Notes under the pieces: generated by a model | What the model was told of the DNA's origin: nothing | Databases searched by the model: none | The model's input: the letters and a program-made list of their open reading frames with translations, nothing else | Assembly: GCA_945827465.1 (NCBI GenBank) | Contig: CALZOH010000092.1 | Location: 1-11,976 of the forward strand | Direction of reading: 5' to 3' | Length of the DNA: 11,976 bases | DNA from: an uncultured Prevotellaceae bacterium | GTDB taxonomy: Bacteria; Bacteroidota; Bacteroidia; Bacteroidales; Bacteroidaceae | Shown here: one piece after another, positions 1 to 7,442 of the stretch | How positions within the stretch are numbered: the stretch's first letter is position 1 | Layout: each line of letters starts with the position of its first letter | Made by a program: the position numbers and the translations under genes

Positions 1-126
1 ACACCGAGTCAAAGTACCCTCCGATTTTTGTAGGCAATTTCTACACCGAGTCAAAATGCCTTCCGGTTTTTGTAGGCAATTTCTACACCGAGTCAAAGTA
101 CCCTCCGATTTTTGTAGGCAATTTCT
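1..126. repeat. 42-bp tandem repeat, three copies
   Basis: Three head-to-tail units occupy 1-42, 43-84 and 85-126. Copies 1 and 3 are identical. Copy 2 differs at four positions, and all four differences are transitions. Each unit begins ACACCGAGTCAAA and ends GTAGGCAATTTCT. Across each unit junction there is a small dyad, TGTAG - 7 nt - CTACA; after copy 3 the last pair is lost. The array starts exactly at the window edge, so more copies may lie to the left. There are no variable spacers, so it is not a CRISPR array. The period is a multiple of three and forward frames 2 and 3 stay open through it, but no convincing gene start or ribosome site is seen. Function is unknown. Confidence 0.93.
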
Positions 127-152
127 ACTATTTGGTGAAGACCCAAATCAAA

Positions 153-182
153 TCCCGCCAACGTTTTTAGGTGTTGGCGGGA
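153..182 (-). terminator. Hairpin terminator after the DUF6261-like gene
   Basis: A 10-bp perfect GC-rich stem (153-162 with 173-182, arm TCCCGCCAAC) encloses a 10-nt loop. On the minus strand it starts about 30 nt past the stop codon at 214-216 and is followed by TTTGATTTGG, a broken but T-rich tail. This fits an intrinsic terminator, though the interrupted T-tract makes its efficiency uncertain. Confidence 0.65.
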
Positions 183-213
183 CTTGAACGGCTGTCGGTG
201 GGGCTTCCGAAGG

Positions 214-1002
214 CTATTCGGGGCTTGCCGGCGAAGTGTCGGTGGGATTTTCTTCAGTGGCATCTTTGCCCCCCTGGCTTTTTTTCATGGCTTGTATGCG
301 GCGATATTGCTGCGTAATGCCGTTGATCTTCGTGATGGTGTTGTTGATGAGCTCGAGGCGCGTAGTGTCTTCGGTTAGTTCAGACATGGCGTCGAGGCGT
401 GCGGCAATCTTCTGAACCAGGGTTTTGAGGTTGTCGCGCACCTCGGCCGTGGTGCGCCCGTCGTTGATGGCGAGTATTTGCCCGATGAGGGTGCTCCGCT
501 TCACGTCGATGGCGCGCAGCTCGCTGTTGATGATTGTTAACCGATTGAAGAGGGTCTCCAGGCCGAGTTGGGCCAGTGCTTCCTTCACTTTGGGCTCGGC
601 GGCCACGCGGAGAGCGGCTTTGAGCTCTTCCGACTCGCGGCTGTATTCGTGCTGCTGGATGCCCTTGAATTGTTTCAGGGCCGTGAAGGCGGTGAGGGCG
701 TATGGGTAAAGCGCATCGTTGGCCGACATCTTGCTGAGGTGGCTCAGGCAACGGTAGATGGCCTTCCAATAGCTGTCGCGCGACTTGTCGAGTTGGGCGA
801 TGAGCCGGCTTTCCTGGAAGGCTCGCGGGCGGTTGATGACGTTCTCCATTTCGCCGATGGCCTTGGCGTAGGGCTCAATCAGCTCCGCGAGACCGAGTTG
901 TTCGGCCCCGGCCTCGGTGAGGGCAGAATGGATGTGGCGGTGATAGCCCAGATATGCTCCGTTGGTTAGCCGAAAGGCGGCGATGACTTTTACTTTACTC
1001 AT
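214..1002 (-). CDS. DUF6261-like hypothetical protein
   Basis: This encodes a 262-residue protein of unknown function. It is predicted to be soluble and largely helical, with no signal peptide or membrane segment. The N-terminal pattern (LTNGAYLGYHRHIHSAL, then an LxxLIxPYxKAIxxxE helix) and a later SRDSYWKAIYRCL segment resemble the Bacteroidota family DUF6261. That match is from memory of the family pattern, not a search. The C-terminal 25 or so residues are polar and rich in Pro, Glu, Ser and Thr, probably disordered. The start at 1002 (MSKVKVIAAF) is preferred over an in-frame ATG at 1059, because a Bacteroidota-type promoter box (1029-1036) lies between the two. The gene appears monocistronic, with its own promoter and terminator, and sits beside the 42-bp repeat array. 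Confidence 0.85.
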   Translation of the reverse strand: MSKVKVIAAFRLTNGAYLGYHRHIHSALTEAGAEQLGLAELIEPYAKAIGEMENVINRPRAFQESRLIAQLDKSRDSYWKAIYRCLSHLSKMSANDALYPYALTAFTALKQFKGIQQHEYSRESEELKAALRVAAEPKVKEALAQLGLETLFNRLTIINSELRAIDVKRSTLIGQILAINDGRTTAEVRDNLKTLVQKIAARLDAMSELTEDTTRLELINNTITKINGITQQYRRIQAMKKSQGGKDATEENPTDTSPASPE

Positions 1003-1028
1003 AGTGCTGAAGGTTTTGTTGACAGCTG

Positions 1029-1059
1029 CAAAAGTATCGTTTTTCAGAAGAACGGCCAA
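1029..1059 (-). promoter_or_regulatory. Bacteroidota-type promoter of the DUF6261-like gene
   Basis: On the minus strand, TTGG (1056-1059) is followed after 19 nt by TACTTTTG (1029-1036), an exact TAnnTTTG -7 box. The box ends 26 nt before the ATG at 1002, giving a short leader. The element begins only a few bases beyond the terminator of the upstream receptor gene. Confidence 0.7.
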
Positions 1060-1065
1060 TGAAAA

Positions 1066-1099
1066 GCCCGAAACTTTTTCCTGCCGCCCCGTTTCGGGC
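1066..1099 (-). terminator. Intrinsic terminator of the TonB receptor gene
   Basis: A 9-bp stem (1066-1074 with 1091-1099, arms GCCCGAAAC and GTTTCGGGC) encloses a 16-nt loop and is followed on the minus strand by TTTTC. It lies 11 nt past the receptor stop codon (TAA, 1111-1113). The promoter of the next gene begins 7 nt further on. Confidence 0.7.
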
Positions 1100-1110
1100 C
1101 GCGGCCGGGC

Positions 1111-3570
1111 TTAGAGGCGCAGGCTGAGGTTGAAACCCAGTTGCAGCGGCAATCCTTTCTGATAATATCCGCGGTTCATCGACTCGAAGTAGAAAGCCCG
1201 GTAGTGGGTTTGGGTCAGGTTTTTGCCCCAAAGGTTCAGCTTCACCCGGTCGAAGTCGAGCAGCAGGTGGGCGCCCAGCGTGGCGTAGAAGTTCTGATAA
1301 GCGTTGTTGGCCTCGGTCCAATAAGTGCGGCCGAAGCCGTTGGCGTTGGCGCCAAGGGTCAGCGCCTTGAGCAGAGAGCGGCCGAGGGGCAGGGTGTAGT
1401 CGGCCATCAGGCCCACGTTGTGCATGGGGATGAAGGGCACGTAATTGTCGGTGTAATCCTCTCCGCCGCCCGCGTCGTAGTCGTGGAAGACGGCATGGGT
1501 GAAGCCGTAGTTGAGGGCCATCGCGAGGCGGCTGTCGAGGAAGTTGCCGCGCAGGGCGGTTTCGATGCCGCAGCTGTGGCTGCGCCCGGCGTTGACCATG
1601 ATGCGGCCCATGCCGCTGTCGGTGAAGCGCGCAATCTGCTGGTCGTGGGTGTCGACAAAGAAGAACGACAGGTCGGCCGTCAGCGTGCGGTCGAGGAAGT
1701 TAAGATGGGTGCCGGCCTCGTAGTTCCAGCAAAACTCGGGGCGGTAAGTCACCGTGGCACCCACGTCGGGCGGCGTGGTGCGGGGCATGCCTTCGTTCAT
1801 GGCCTGCTTGATGCCCAGGAACATTTGGCGCATCGCCTCGCTCGGGGCTCGGTCGGCCTGGGCCTGAAGCAGGTCGTTGCAATAAGCGGCCGTGGTGGTC
1901 ATCAGGTCTTGCTGCAGAGCGGTGCGCATGACGTCCGAAAACATCTGTACATTGTATCCGCCCGAGCGGTGCCCCTGCGAAAGGGTGAGGTAGAGGTTGC
2001 CGCGGTCGCCCCGAAGGTCATACTTCAGGGCCAGCTTGGGCAGCAGGCGCGTGTAGTCGTTCGTCACCTTGCCCTTCAGGTCAGGGCACGAGGTGAGCGC
2101 GGCCGGCTGAATCATCGGCATGGAGTAAGTGAAGTTGACGTCGTGACGGTCGGTGGCGAAGTTCAGCTCCTGGTGCTCATAGTCCACCCGGGCGCCGGCC
2201 GTGAGCGAGAGGCGCGGCAGCAGCAAGTCGTGAAGGGTGGCCTGCACGAAGGCGGCGCCGTTGAGCACCGGCGTGCGCATGCGGTTCTGCAGCGTGAGCA
2301 TCGGGTCGGTCAGGGCCAGCGACTGACTGATCGTAATGGGGCGACCCGTCATGGGGTGGGTGTAGCTCACGTCGGGAAGCACCCGCGAGAGCAGGCCGTT
2401 GACCATCTCCACCCCGTCGGAGTAGAACACCACCGGGGCCTGCGTGCGCAGGTTCTGCCACAGGCCGAACAAACCGCCCGTCCATTCCAGCCGACGGCCG
2501 GGCGCGCTCTTCACCACAAACTCCTGCGTCAAGGCGTCAGACTGTTGACGCTGTTCCAGCGTGTAGTAGTCGAGACTGATAAAGTCCTGGTCCATCATCA
2601 TGCGGTCGTCCAACCTCTGGTAGCTCGTCATCGAAAAAGCCGAAAAGTCCGGTTTCTTCACCTCGGCCTTGAAGGCCGTACTGAACAGGTGGCGGCGGTA
2701 GCTGCTCGGGCGGTTGGCCGTAATGCGGTCGAGGGCCTCCGGCAGCGTCTCGGGGCCTGCGACCGGGCCGGCATAGAAGTAGGGATACGTGTCTTGGTCG
2801 GTATATTCGTAGTTGCCGCTGAGCGTCAGCAGCCATTGCTTGTCGGGCTTGAATATCAGCCTCAGGCGGCCGCCCGCCTGCTCCTCGCCACCCACCTTCT
2901 TGTCAAGGACGTCGTTGCGGTAGATGCCGCCCGAGTGGCGATAAAAGCCGCCGGCCGAGAGGGCCAGCTTACTCGAAAACTTCTGATTGGTCAGCGCCGA
3001 AAGCTGCGCGCCGCCGTCGCGCGTCGACGCGCCGGTGGTCACTTCTGTATATTGTCGGGTAAAGGGGTTGTCGGTGTAGATGCGGATAATGCCGCCCATG
3101 GCGTTGCGGCCGTAAAGCGTGCCCTGCGGCCCGCGCAGCACGTCGATGCGGTTGATGCCGAGCAGGTGGAGATTGTAGCCGCTCTTGTCGACCGCGGGCA
3201 CGTCGTCGATATACACCGACACGGCCGGCGTATTGATGCGCGAGCCCACGCCGCGGATGTAGATGGCCGACGTCTGCGCCGAGCCGTAGTCGGGCATGAA
3301 GAAGTTGGAGGCAAAGCCCGAAAGGTCGCTCAGACCGTTCACGCCCATGTTTTGCAGCGCGTCCTTCGAGAAGAGCGTCACGGAGGTTTCGGTCTTGCGC
3401 AGCCGCGTGTTTTCCTTCGGCGTGGCAATGACCACCACCTCTTCCACGTCGACCACGCGCGACGTGTCGGTGGGTGTCGGAACGGGAGCGGCCGAAGCCG
3501 GCAGATAATCTTGATGAGCGCGGGCCGTGAGGCCGAAGAAGGCCAAAAGGAGGAAGAGTAAACTTTTCAT
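1111..3570 (-). CDS. TonB-dependent outer-membrane receptor
   Basis: This is an 819-residue TonB-dependent receptor, a gated outer-membrane barrel that imports a ligand using TonB/ExbBD energy. Residues 1-18 form a signal peptide (MKSLLFLLLAFFGLTARA). A TonB-box-like stretch, EEVVVIAT, lies at about 43-50. The plug spans about 55-168 and carries IRGVGSRINTP and RIDVLRGPQGTLYGRNAMGG. The rest is barrel. The start at 3570 is chosen for the signal peptide and the promoter 24 nt upstream; the frame remains open to an unlikely ATG at 3702. There is no N-terminal carboxypeptidase-like domain and no SusD partner, so it is not a SusC-type glycan importer. An iron complex or other small ligand is possible, but the substrate cannot be read from sequence. 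The last residue is Leu rather than the usual aromatic. GC content looks higher than in dnaA and the amidase gene. Confidence 0.93.
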   Translation of the reverse strand: MKSLLFLLLAFFGLTARAHQDYLPASAAPVPTPTDTSRVVDVEEVVVIATPKENTRLRKTETSVTLFSKDALQNMGVNGLSDLSGFASNFFMPDYGSAQTSAIYIRGVGSRINTPAVSVYIDDVPAVDKSGYNLHLLGINRIDVLRGPQGTLYGRNAMGGIIRIYTDNPFTRQYTEVTTGASTRDGGAQLSALTNQKFSSKLALSAGGFYRHSGGIYRNDVLDKKVGGEEQAGGRLRLIFKPDKQWLLTLSGNYEYTDQDTYPYFYAGPVAGPETLPEALDRITANRPSSYRRHLFSTAFKAEVKKPDFSAFSMTSYQRLDDRMMMDQDFISLDYYTLEQRQQSDALTQEFVVKSAPGRRLEWTGGLFGLWQNLRTQAPVVFYSDGVEMVNGLLSRVLPDVSYTHPMTGRPITISQSLALTDPMLTLQNRMRTPVLNGAAFVQATLHDLLLPRLSLTAGARVDYEHQELNFATDRHDVNFTYSMPMIQPAALTSCPDLKGKVTNDYTRLLPKLALKYDLRGDRGNLYLTLSQGHRSGGYNVQMFSDVMRTALQQDLMTTTAAYCNDLLQAQADRAPSEAMRQMFLGIKQAMNEGMPRTTPPDVGATVTYRPEFCWNYEAGTHLNFLDRTLTADLSFFFVDTHDQQIARFTDSGMGRIMVNAGRSHSCGIETALRGNFLDSRLAMALNYGFTHAVFHDYDAGGGEDYTDNYVPFIPMHNVGLMADYTLPLGRSLLKALTLGANANGFGRTYWTEANNAYQNFYATLGAHLLLDFDRVKLNLWGKNLTQTHYRAFYFESMNRGYYQKGLPLQLGFNLSLRL

Positions 3571-3594
3571 GAGGACTATTGATCTTTTCGGCTG

Positions 3595-3625
3595 CAAAAT
3601 TAGCCCAATCCCGCCGCCCGTGCAA
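3595..3625 (-). promoter_or_regulatory. Bacteroidota-type promoter of the TonB receptor gene
   Basis: TTG (3623-3625) lies 20 nt before TAATTTTG (3595-3602), an exact TAnnTTTG box, and the box ends 24 nt before the ATG at 3570. The rest of the gap from 3626 to 3705 contains only a weak 4-bp GGGG/CCCC hairpin (about 3637-3650) with no T-tract. I see no clear Fur-like or other operator. Confidence 0.7.
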
Positions 3626-3705
3626 TCCCTAATTTGGGGGATTTTTCCCCTCCGGGTTGAGGGTATTCGGATAGGGCGAGGCCGAAACGCGCCCCCGTTC
3701 ATGCC

Positions 3706-4953
3706 TTAGTCAAAGCGGATAGCCTTGACCGGCGAAATCTTGCTGATGAGATAGCTCGGGCCGATCATCGACAGCAGGCAGACGGCCACCGTGGCCACGG
3801 TGAGCAGTAGAAGCAGCAGGGGGTGGATGTAGATGGGCACGTGGTCGACGTAATACTTCGTGGCATCGAGCGTAAAGAGGTGGAACTGCCATTGCACGTA
3901 GGCGAGCCCCAGTCCGATGACGTTGCCCAGCACGATGCCGCGCCCCATGATGAAAAACGCGTAGTGGATAAAGATATTCCTAATGAGGAAGTTGCGGGCG
4001 CCGATGGCTTTGAGCACTCCGATGGTCGAGCTGCGCTCCAAGATGAGGATGAGCAGTCCGCTGATCATCGTGAAGCAAGCCACGCAGGCCATGAGGCCCA
4101 ACACCACCCAGACGTTCAGGTCCAGCAGTTTGAGCCAGTCGAAGATTTGGGCATAAAGGTCCTGAATGGTGAAGGCGGCATACACGTTGCCGTCGGCGTC
4201 GGTGGCATCGCGGGTCACCCTTGAAATCAGGTCGATGTAGGTATTAATGGTATTGGGAAAGTCGTCGGTAAACACCTCGAGGCCGCTGCTCTGATCGGCT
4301 CGCCAGTTGTTGAGTTTGTTGACGGTGCGGATGTCGGCAATGATGATATTATCGTCGAACTGGCTCATATTGGTCTGATAAATGCCTGCTACGCGGAAGA
4401 GTCGGGTTCTGACGTTGTCTTCAAAGAAGTAGGCATACACTTTGTCGCCCGCCTTCAGGTGCATCTGGTCGGCCGTAGCCCGGCTGACGAGCACGTCGTT
4501 GCGATGGGCCTCTCCCCGGTAGTCGGGCATTTCGCCTTCCAGCAGATGCTTGCCGAGGAAACGGGTATCGTAATCCTCGCCGATGCCCTTGAGCAGAATG
4601 CCCTTGAAGTCGTCGTCGGTCTTGATGATGCCCATCTTGTGGGAGAAGCGCTGCACATGCTCGACGTGGGCAACGCCCTTGACGCGGTCGACAAAAGCCG
4701 AGTCGGTGACGATGGGGAAACTTTCGGGCGAAGAGCCCACGTTGGCGTTGAGAATCTGGATGTGGGAGCCGAAGCCCACAATCTTGTCGGTCAGTTCGCG
4801 CTTGAAGCCCAGCAACACGCACACCGAAACAATCATCACGGCCAGTCCGATGGTGACACCCACCGTGGCAATGTTGATGGCCAGCTTCGAGATGTGGCGG
4901 TCAGAATGTTCGTTGAAGTAAAGGCGGCGGGCGATGAAGAACGACAGATTCAT
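3706..4953 (-). CDS. FtsX/LolE-family ABC transporter permease
   Basis: This is a 415-residue inner-membrane permease of the FtsX/MacB/LolCE superfamily. The architecture is typical: one N-terminal membrane helix (about 26-50), a large periplasmic domain (about 51-275), then three C-terminal helices (about 281-305, 327-353 and 377-402). It ends in the characteristic ISPVKAIRFD. Conserved features include FIARRLYF at the N terminus, GFKREL after helix 1, and ERSSTIGVLKAIGA after helix 2. LolE/LolC proteins extract lipoproteins from the inner membrane for delivery to the outer membrane, but a relative with another substrate is possible. No ATP-binding partner gene is in the window, so it would be supplied from elsewhere. 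The start is 28 bp after the aminotransferase stop, with no obvious separate promoter, so it is probably the last gene of the operon that begins at 7394. Confidence 0.88.
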   Translation of the reverse strand: MNLSFFIARRLYFNEHSDRHISKLAINIATVGVTIGLAVMIVSVCVLLGFKRELTDKIVGFGSHIQILNANVGSSPESFPIVTDSAFVDRVKGVAHVEHVQRFSHKMGIIKTDDDFKGILLKGIGEDYDTRFLGKHLLEGEMPDYRGEAHRNDVLVSRATADQMHLKAGDKVYAYFFEDNVRTRLFRVAGIYQTNMSQFDDNIIIADIRTVNKLNNWRADQSSGLEVFTDDFPNTINTYIDLISRVTRDATDADGNVYAAFTIQDLYAQIFDWLKLLDLNVWVVLGLMACVACFTMISGLLILILERSSTIGVLKAIGARNFLIRNIFIHYAFFIMGRGIVLGNVIGLGLAYVQWQFHLFTLDATKYYVDHVPIYIHPLLLLLLTVATVAVCLLSMIGPSYLISKISPVKAIRFD

Positions 4954-4981
4954 CTTTTTCGGTCTTGCGATTAGGGGAACA

Positions 4982-6181
4982 TTACAAAGTTCTGCCGGGG
5001 TAAGCCTCCAGGGCGCGGGCCAGCACCTCGACGGCGCGAGCCAAGTCGTCCTTCTTGAGCACGTAAGCCAGGCGCACTTCGTTGTAACCGATGCCGGGCG
5101 TCATGTAAAAACCCGAGGCCGGCGCCATCATAATGGTCTGGTTCTCGTAATTGAAGTCGGTGAGGCACCACGCGCAAAACTTCTCGCTGTCGTCAACCGG
5201 CAGTTGGGCTACCGTGTAGAAGGCTCCCATCGGAATGGGCGAGTAGACGCCGGGTAGGCGGTTGATGCTGTCGATAAGGAATTTTCGGCGTTCCACGTAT
5301 TCATCGTAGACATCCCTCAAATAGTCATCGCCTGACTGCAACGAGGCTTCGGCAGCTATCTGGCCAATCAGCGGGGGACTCAGACGAGCTTGACAGAATT
5401 TCATCACGGTTTGGCGCACCTGTTCGTTCTTCGTAATCAACGCGCCGACGCGCACGCCGCATTCGCTGTATCGCTTAGAAACGGAGTCGATCAGCACCAC
5501 GTTCTGCTCGATGCCCTCCAAGTGCATCGCCGAGATGTAAGGCGAACCGGTGTAGATGAAATCGCGATAAACTTCGTCGGAAAACAGGTAGAGGTCGTAT
5601 CGCTTCACTAAGTCTCGAATCTGATTCATCTCGCGGCGGGTATAAAGGTAGCCGGTAGGGTTGTTCGGGTTGCAGATCATGATGGCCCTCGTCTTGGGCG
5701 TGATGAGGCGCTCCATTTCTTCCACCTTAGGCAGGCAGAATCCTTCGTTGATGGTGGTGGTGATGGGCTTGATGACGGCACCGGCCGAAATGGCGAAGGC
5801 CAGGTAATTGGCGTAGAAAGGTTCCGTAATCAGAATCTCGTCGCCCGGATTCAGCGTCGACATGAAGGCAAACAGTACGGCCTCGGAACCACCGCTCGTA
5901 ATGATAATGTCGTCGGGCGAGGTGTGGATGTTATAGTTGGCGTAAAAGTCCACCAACTTGCGCCTATAGCTCAAGAAGCCCTGGCTGGGACTGTACTCGA
6001 GCACCTTGCGGTCGACGTTGCGAATGGCCTCAAGCGCCTGAACCGGGGTGGGGAGGTCGGGCTGTCCGATATTCAGATGATAGATGTGTATGCCGCGTTC
6101 CACCGCTCGCGCAGCAAGAGGTGCAAGTTTACGAATCGGTGACTGCGGCATATTAAGGCCTCGCTGTGAAATCTGTGGCAT
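4982..6181 (-). CDS. PLP-dependent class I/II aminotransferase
   Basis: This 399-residue cytosolic fold-type I aminotransferase resembles aspartate-aminotransferase-like enzymes. It should move an amino group between an amino acid and a 2-oxo acid using pyridoxal phosphate; its real substrates are not evident. Visible motifs are YHLNIGQPDLPTP near the N terminus (about 34-46), the cofactor-binding NPNNPTG (171-177), SDEVYRDF with Asp202 and Tyr205, and SVSKRYSECGVRVG with the Schiff-base lysine at Lys236. A C-terminal EVRLAY likely carries the substrate-carboxylate arginine. The start at 6181 (MPQISQRGLN) avoids overlap with the upstream yggS; an ATG at 6304 in the same frame would overlap it by 80 bp and add a non-homologous leader. 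MPQSPIRK at 6151 is an alternative. The gene is co-transcribed with yggS, judging by the 43-bp gap. Confidence 0.92.
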   Translation of the reverse strand: MPQISQRGLNMPQSPIRKLAPLAARAVERGIHIYHLNIGQPDLPTPVQALEAIRNVDRKVLEYSPSQGFLSYRRKLVDFYANYNIHTSPDDIIITSGGSEAVLFAFMSTLNPGDEILITEPFYANYLAFAISAGAVIKPITTTINEGFCLPKVEEMERLITPKTRAIMICNPNNPTGYLYTRREMNQIRDLVKRYDLYLFSDEVYRDFIYTGSPYISAMHLEGIEQNVVLIDSVSKRYSECGVRVGALITKNEQVRQTVMKFCQARLSPPLIGQIAAEASLQSGDDYLRDVYDEYVERRKFLIDSINRLPGVYSPIPMGAFYTVAQLPVDDSEKFCAWCLTDFNYENQTIMMAPASGFYMTPGIGYNEVRLAYVLKKDDLARAVEVLARALEAYPGRTL

Positions 6182-6224
6182 ATCAGTAAGGATTTTATCT
6201 ATGTAAAGTGAATAATCGGTTGGT

Positions 6225-6911
6225 TCATGATTTTGATGAAGTGCGTGAGGGGCGTTCGCCGAAAATTTTGGTGCCGACGCGCACCAGGGTGCTGCCCTCC
6301 TCAATGGCGATGGGGTAGTCGTGACTCATTCCCCACGAGCGTTGGCAGAAAGCGTCGTCGTCGGCGAAGAACTGTTGCTTGATTTCCCGGAAGAATTGGA
6401 ACACCCGGCGAAACTCTGAGCGGATCTGCGTTTCGTCGCTGACGTTCGACGCCATGCACATCAGGCCGCACAGCTTGACATGGCTCAACTCGCGCCACTG
6501 CCCGTCTTGCAGCATCCGGCGGCACTCATCGAAGGTAAAGCCGAACTTGGTCTCTTCCTTGGCTACGTGAATCTGGAGCAGGCAGGGCACCACGCGTCCG
6601 GCTTTTTCAGCCAGCCGATTGATTTCGGTGAGCAACTCCGGGCTGTCGACCGAATGAATCAGGCTGACAAAAGGAACGATGTATTTGATCTTGTTCTTTT
6701 GCAGGTGTCCCAAGAAATGCCACTGAATGTCCTGCGGCAATTCCTGTTGCTTTTGCCTCAATTCTTGAACGATGTTCTCACCGAAAATGCGCTGTCCGGC
6801 GTTGTAAGCCTCCATCACCTCTTCCGTGGGATGGTATTTCGAGACGGCGATGAGTGAAACGTTTTCAGGGAGTTCCTTCTTAATGTCAAGAATCTTGCTG
6901 CTGATACTCAT
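6225..6911 (-). CDS. YggS-family PLP homeostasis protein
   Basis: This 228-residue protein belongs to the YggS/PLPBP (COG0325) family, single-domain TIM-barrel proteins that bind pyridoxal phosphate. They have no known catalytic activity and help control PLP and amino-acid balance in the cytosol. The PLP lysine is Lys25 in IAVSKYHP. Other family motifs are FGENIVQEL, WHFLGHLQKNK, the GLMCMAS strand, and the phosphate-site region from MSHDYPIAIEEGSTLVRVG to IFGERP. Length is about the family norm. The start at 6911 is preceded by AGGAA just before the ATG. It lies 36 bp after the DUF4494 gene and 43 bp before a PLP-dependent aminotransferase, so two PLP-binding proteins are adjacent in one probable operon. 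Confidence 0.95.
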   Translation of the reverse strand: MSISSKILDIKKELPENVSLIAVSKYHPTEEVMEAYNAGQRIFGENIVQELRQKQQELPQDIQWHFLGHLQKNKIKYIVPFVSLIHSVDSPELLTEINRLAEKAGRVVPCLLQIHVAKEETKFGFTFDECRRMLQDGQWRELSHVKLCGLMCMASNVSDETQIRSEFRRVFQFFREIKQQFFADDDAFCQRSWGMSHDYPIAIEEGSTLVRVGTKIFGERPSRTSSKS

Positions 6912-6947
6912 TTCCTGAATAATTATGCGGCTGGTTTGAGAATATAA

Positions 6948-7394
6948 TTAGGCTTGGTCGGGATTCTTATAATGGAATACGTCCATGATGGGGGTTTCCT
7001 GAATAGCGGTCACTTCGTAGTCGATTTGGGTCGTTTTCATCCCTTCCTCCAAGTTGGCCAAAGCCGTCTTGATGTTGATGGCTTTCACGAGAACGAGATT
7101 GGTGGCCTTCTTCTCCTTGCCACTCTTCTCGTCGATGATGATGAAACTGAGCTTGCATTTATACCACTTGTCGTCTTCTTGCTTGCTGCTTTCAAACAGT
7201 TCGGCAATCTTCACGCGCTTGATGTCGTCAACCTGAAACTCGCCGTGCATGAAAGGAGCCATTTCTTCTATCATTCGTTTCTCTGCCTCTGTAAAGTTGA
7301 TGGCATCAACCAAGTAAGGCTCGGTGACCTTTTTGAGAAGGCCGTTTTCCATGGTCTTCTCGTATTTGATTTTACATTCAAACCAATTGTACAT
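6948..7394 (-). CDS. DUF4494 domain protein
   Basis: This 148-residue protein matches the Bacteroidota family DUF4494 (recognised from memory of the family pattern). The opening WFECKIKYEKT and the repeated-looking WYKCKLSFIIIDEKSGKEKK suggest two similar beta segments. The middle contains PYLVDAINFTEAEKRMIEEM, and the end is the strand-rich YEVTAIQETPIMDVFHY. There is no signal peptide or membrane helix, so it is probably cytosolic. Function is unknown. It follows dnaA after 120 bp and appears to head a four-gene operon, since a TAGCTTTG promoter box lies 27 nt upstream and the following genes are closely spaced. Confidence 0.9.
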   Translation of the reverse strand: MYNWFECKIKYEKTMENGLLKKVTEPYLVDAINFTEAEKRMIEEMAPFMHGEFQVDDIKRVKIAELFESSKQEDDKWYKCKLSFIIIDEKSGKEKKATNLVLVKAINIKTALANLEEGMKTTQIDYEVTAIQETPIMDVFHYKNPDQA

Positions 7395-7421
7395 ATCTTA
7401 TTATCTTGATGAATTGAGGTG

Positions 7422-7429
7422 CAAAGCTA
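7422..7429 (-). promoter_or_regulatory. -7 box of the DUF4494-yggS operon promoter
   Basis: TAGCTTTG on the minus strand is an exact TAnnTTTG element ending 27 nt before the ATG at 7394, the same spacing seen at neighbouring genes. No TTG lies at the expected distance upstream; that position falls within the inverted repeat at 7443-7486. Confidence 0.5.
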
Positions 7430-7442
7430 CCACTTTTTTTGT

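Noticed and set aside
1..126. Possible Cas12a-type CRISPR array, because the repeat contains AATTTCTAC and GTAG
   Set aside because: The whole 42-bp unit repeats with no variable spacers, the TCTAC and GTAG pieces are not arranged as a Cas12a handle, and no cas genes are present.
56..187. A 43-codon plus-strand frame through the tandem repeat
   Set aside because: It consists of the repeat plus the terminator hairpin, with no ribosome site or promoter seen; kept only as a remark under the repeat.
1141..3561. An 806-codon plus-strand open frame opposite the TonB receptor
   Set aside because: The translation is low-complexity (Val, Ala, Arg, Gly, His) with no recognisable domain, while the minus strand encodes a complete receptor. 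High GC explains a long antisense frame.
3636..3650. GGGGG/CCCC hairpin as a terminator for the permease gene
   Set aside because: The stem is only 4 bp and there is no T-tract on the transcribed strand.
3571..3702. Upstream in-frame extension of the TonB receptor to an ATG at 3702
   Set aside because: It would bury the signal peptide behind 44 residues and contains the promoter.
6182..6304. Upstream in-frame extension of the aminotransferase to 6304
   Set aside because: It overlaps yggS by 80 bp and the added residues do not resemble the family N terminus.
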